The notes under the pieces are model-generated. The model ran no database searches and was not told the DNA's origin. It saw only the letters and a list, made by a program, of their open reading frames with translations. Below, piece after piece: positions 61,175 through 64,000 of a DNA stretch of 64,000 bases (position 1 is the first letter of the stretch; every line of letters starts with the position of its first letter). Origin of the DNA: Brachyhypopomus gauderio (lineage: Eukaryota > Chordata > Actinopteri > Gymnotiformes > Hypopomidae); NCBI RefSeq assembly GCF_052324685.1, contig NC_135223.1:11692266-11756265 (forward strand), written 5' to 3'. The position numbers and the translations under genes were made by a program.

Positions 61175-61990
61175 AGGGAGGACAGGGGGACGGGGGACGG
61201 GGAGGTGGTGTGTGAATGTGGGGAGAGATGTCTCGGAAAATACAAGACGCGTGGAAGGAGTCGATGGCAAGACGGGAAAACGGAGAGAAAAGAATGAGTC
61301 AGAAGAGAGCAAACCGGTCTTTAAAGACTTGCACAGCACTGTATCAACAGACAGGTGATAACTGGAGACTGGTTTTGAGAAGTGGTTGATGCATTCAGTA
61401 CAGGCTTTCAGTACATCAGCAGAACAAATGAACTGCGGGAGCTGACCTAGGTTATTTGGAGTGTGACTGAACTCCAGTCAAGGTCCTTGGGCACTCTGTT
61501 TTGTTTTATTTTTGTCATGCAAAGGGCCTGTCATAGTTATGTCTTAACTACTTGAGGACAGTGAGGTTAATACACGTTCACACTGTGTTTGCCTTCATTT
61601 CTGAGATGCTTTTGATTCAGAAGAAATGAAGACTAAAGAGACGTGTCATCTGTGCTGCATCCGAGTTGTTGTGTGGGATCTTTTTTGTTTTGTTTTGGTT
61701 TTTTGTTTGTTTGTTTGGTTTTTTTGTATAAACCAGTAATAGCTATGTTCTGCAAGCCAGAATGGTCACTAATTGTCAGCTAAAGAACTGAAGGTACTGT
61801 GGTTGTGTGACAAATTAATGAGAAGTGGGAGACGTATGATAGCACTCCTTTGTGTGCTGTCTAATATGATACTGCTCATGCTGTAAATGAATCAACTTAA
61901 TTGTGTATTGTACCATAATTATTATTATTACACGCGTTTTGAATATAGCCAGCAAACAGTAATTACGTATGTAATCCAAGCAATAAAATA
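61175..61990 (+). other. pex5: pex5 3' UTR
   Basis: Noncoding sequence follows the TGA up to the poly(A) hexamer AATAAA at 61982-61987. It contains a T/G-rich homopurine-pyrimidine stretch near 61680-61730. No recognisable frame. Confidence 0.6.
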
Positions 61991-62204
61991 ATTTGAAATA
62001 TGTGTGTGCGTGTACGTGTGTGTGGGGGGCAGCAACAAATGAATGAATAGAATAATTTAGCATACCATAACATGATATGTATCAATATTTAAGACATCAT
62101 ATTAAAATCATATGAATTTGTATAGCGTTGATTCTTAAATTTCGCAGTTTTGTTTAACTGCCCAAACACGTTTCAAATTGTTACGTTTTAAATCGCCTTT
62201 AAAC

Positions 62205-62480
62205 GCACGGCCAGCGTGCGCTCTCAGCCAATCAGCAGCGGGGAAGCGGGATCCTGCGCGTCCGCTCATTGGTTGGTTTGAAAATTGCCGCAAACGTTCC
62301 GCACACAGTTTAAATTCCCCCGTAGACGCAGCTGTGTTGAGGTTTGGACCACCAGGCTGCGTGTCTCCACATATATCCGTGTAGGCGCTTCACAGTTTAC
62401 AGTACGAAAAACAGAGTTTGCATAAAGGACGCCGAAGAAATAAAGTATTTGTACGGCTGGTGAACAACTTTTGTTCTAAG
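62205..62480 (+). promoter_or_regulatory. cdca3: cdca3 promoter with paired CCAAT boxes and CHR-like elements, and leader exon
   Basis: CCAAT lies at 62228-62232 and an inverted one (ATTGG) at 62268-62272, 40 bp apart. They are followed by TTTGAA at 62277-62282 and TTTAAA at 62309-62314, close to the CHR consensus TTYGAA/TTTAAA. This layout is typical of G2/M genes controlled by NF-Y and the DREAM/MuvB complex. A noncoding exon appears to end at TTCTAAG|GTGGGT (62480/62481). The next exon has its acceptor at 62969-62970 and its ATG at 62980. Intron 62481-62970 holds no gene. Confidence 0.6.
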
Positions 62481-62979
62481 GTGGGTGAGGTTTGATAGTT
62501 TAACTAGAAGGTAGCACTTGTTTGTTAACTAGTATAAGTATTTAAGTAGTTGCTAACTGGTTAACTAGCATTGTTAGTTAGATTAACGCTGTGTTGTTAA
62601 TTAATAACTTGGCATTACAGGAACATACAAAATACCCTGAAGATTGAGAAATTCCATGTTTTGCACTTTAGGTAGCTACAAATAAGTCGCTTTAACAATA
62701 TAAAGCTAACAATGTTAATGAAGTTAGAAGCTGAAATTTTGTCTCAGCTTTTGTTTTCCTATAGTCTCGTTGTCTGTTTGTTTATTTTTCCTAGTAAGTT
62801 GGCTTTGCTTAATTTATTCTTGTGTAAAATGCCAAAAGAATACGTTAACCAGTTTTCATGAGCTTGTATATTTTTATAGGCACTCCCAGCGAGCTGGTAA
62901 CTTTCCTGCTTCATTTAACACATTACATTATATTTTATCACTTTTTGAACTGTTTTGTGTTTATAAACAGATTCTTAAC

Positions 62980-64000
62980 ATGGGTACCAGTGAGAGCAAG
63001 ATGGCTGTGGCATCAACGCCTAAACCAATCCATCGACTTCCGAATCAGCGTATAGCGGAGCTCTCTGACCCACGGTCACCATCCTGTGGTATCGACCGCA
63101 CACCTATACAGGTAACTCCTAATTCAGTCTATCGAGATTGTCTCTGAAACATTTTCCTTTTCCTCTGTGTTTGCCTGCCTCCTTGTTGCAGTGAATGTGT
63201 TTATTCTGGTCACTGCTGTAGGTCGGTGGTGCGGTGTCCTGTGTCCATGTGGTCCAGGAGACCATTGGACCAGTGTGTGCTGACCCACGTTCACCATCAC
63301 CTGGTATCCTCCGCACCCCACTGAAGGACAGCATGAAGGGTGAGGCTGCAGGAATTCAGCTTGAATAAAAGCATGTTTGGGTGTCATTTGATCTGAGTCA
63401 TTAGCAGTGCGTTCTTGTAAATCCATTTTGCCAGATGTTACTCCTGTACCATCCCAGCATATTGATATGCTTGTCACATTATAAATCATTTCTACAATTA
63501 TAGAATTTAGGCTACACTATCCTCCCTGACTTGGACTCGTTGGTCCTGAAACCTATTTCTACACATCTTTGCAGTGACTGTCAGCTCGTTCGCTCGCCGC
63601 CTGAGTACGTTTTTTCTTAGCGACGTTGCATCGCGGGACTCCTCCTCTGCTCCACTGCTGCCTGCCCCCTTACCTAAATGTCCCAGTCTGCCTAGTGTGG
63701 AGCAGCAACCGGAGGAGCTTTGCTCTACAGAGCCCCTCCTCCCACCTCCCGCCTGTCTCGGTGGGCCTGCGGACACTGCGCCCACCCCGTCCACCCCAGC
63801 GCCCTGCGTCTCCTCCATGGGATATGGCTCTTTTGCCAGCAGCCCGTTCGTGCTGGTCGGTGAGGTGGAAGTGGACACTGAGGTGTCGCTGGAGGAGGCA
63901 GAGGAAGCCCTGCTTCTGGAGGAGTCTCCACTCAATAGGGAGATCAGCCTCAGCCTGCTTGCCTGCCGTGAGGGTGTGTACTCTCCCGAGTTCTACACCT
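62980..64000 (+). CDS. cdca3: Cell division cycle-associated protein 3 (TOME-1), 5' part
   Basis: Three coding exons are visible: 62980-63111, 63222-63339 and 63575 to the window edge, about 225 codons. Known role: CDCA3/TOME-1 is a cytosolic F-box-like protein that promotes mitotic entry through an SCF ligase acting on WEE1 and is itself destroyed by APC/C-Cdh1. Seen: N-terminal MGTSESK, a possible myristoylation-type start like human MGSAKS; two copies of a proline-directed motif, LSDPRSPSCGIDRTPIQV (about residues 28-45) and ADPRSPSPGILRTPLKD (in exon 2), matching the paired DPRSPSAGILRTPIQ and DPRSPTLGIARTP of human CDCA3; then a Ser/Pro-rich exon 3 with EEAEEALLLEESPLN. The C-terminal region with the expected KEN box lies beyond the right edge. 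Exon phases 0, 1 and 1 agree. Start: first ATG in the exon, in frame with the conserved motifs. Confidence 0.9.

Overview
The window is vertebrate nuclear DNA, most likely from a teleost fish. The genes are intron-rich with canonical GT-AG junctions. Every encoded protein matches a vertebrate family. Introns carry long (GT)n/(CA)n runs, hAT and Tc1/mariner-type DNA elements and minisatellites, as is usual for ray-finned fish. I cannot name the species from sequence alone. There are no bacterial, phage or CRISPR features and no convincing RNA gene.

Layout, left to right: (1) the first two coding exons of a GABARAP/Atg8-family gene on the minus strand, running off the left edge (212-489); (2) leng8, plus strand, 15 coding exons, 833 aa (3045-9282), followed by a long region that is probably 3' UTR up to poly(A) signals near 13.6 kb; (3) tpi1, minus strand, 7 exons, 248 aa (14363-17663), with a TATA box just upstream; (4) lpcat3, plus strand, 12 exons, 465 aa (19060-24739), head to head with tpi1; (5) clstn3, plus strand, 18 coding exons, 956 aa (27765-45333), with large repeat-filled introns; (6) pex5, plus strand, 16 coding exons, 676 aa (48914-61174); (7) the first three coding exons of cdca3, plus strand (62980 onward), running off the right edge. 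I joined exons by hand: reading frame and splice phase agree at every junction and each complete gene ends at the expected C-terminus.

The genes do not form a pathway. tpi1 is glycolytic, lpcat3 remodels membrane phospholipids, clstn3 is a synaptic adhesion protein, pex5 imports peroxisomal matrix proteins, cdca3 is a cell-cycle ubiquitin-ligase component, leng8 is an RNA-associated SAC3-domain protein and the first is an autophagy modifier. What ties them is conserved synteny: tpi1, lpcat3, clstn3, pex5 and cdca3 all lie in human 12p13.31, whereas human LENG8 lies in 19q13.4.

The points most worth a second look are: two consecutive phase-0 exons in pex5 that both resemble the single exon specific to human PEX5L; two in-frame exons (pex5 exon 10, clstn3 exon 6) whose 3' splice sites abut long (UG)n tracts; a GC-AG intron in tpi1; a duplicated splice donor in pex5 intron 3; a nested pair of hAT elements with an exact 8-bp target duplication; and a CCAAT/CHR-type promoter before cdca3. 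I saw no clearly new biological system.
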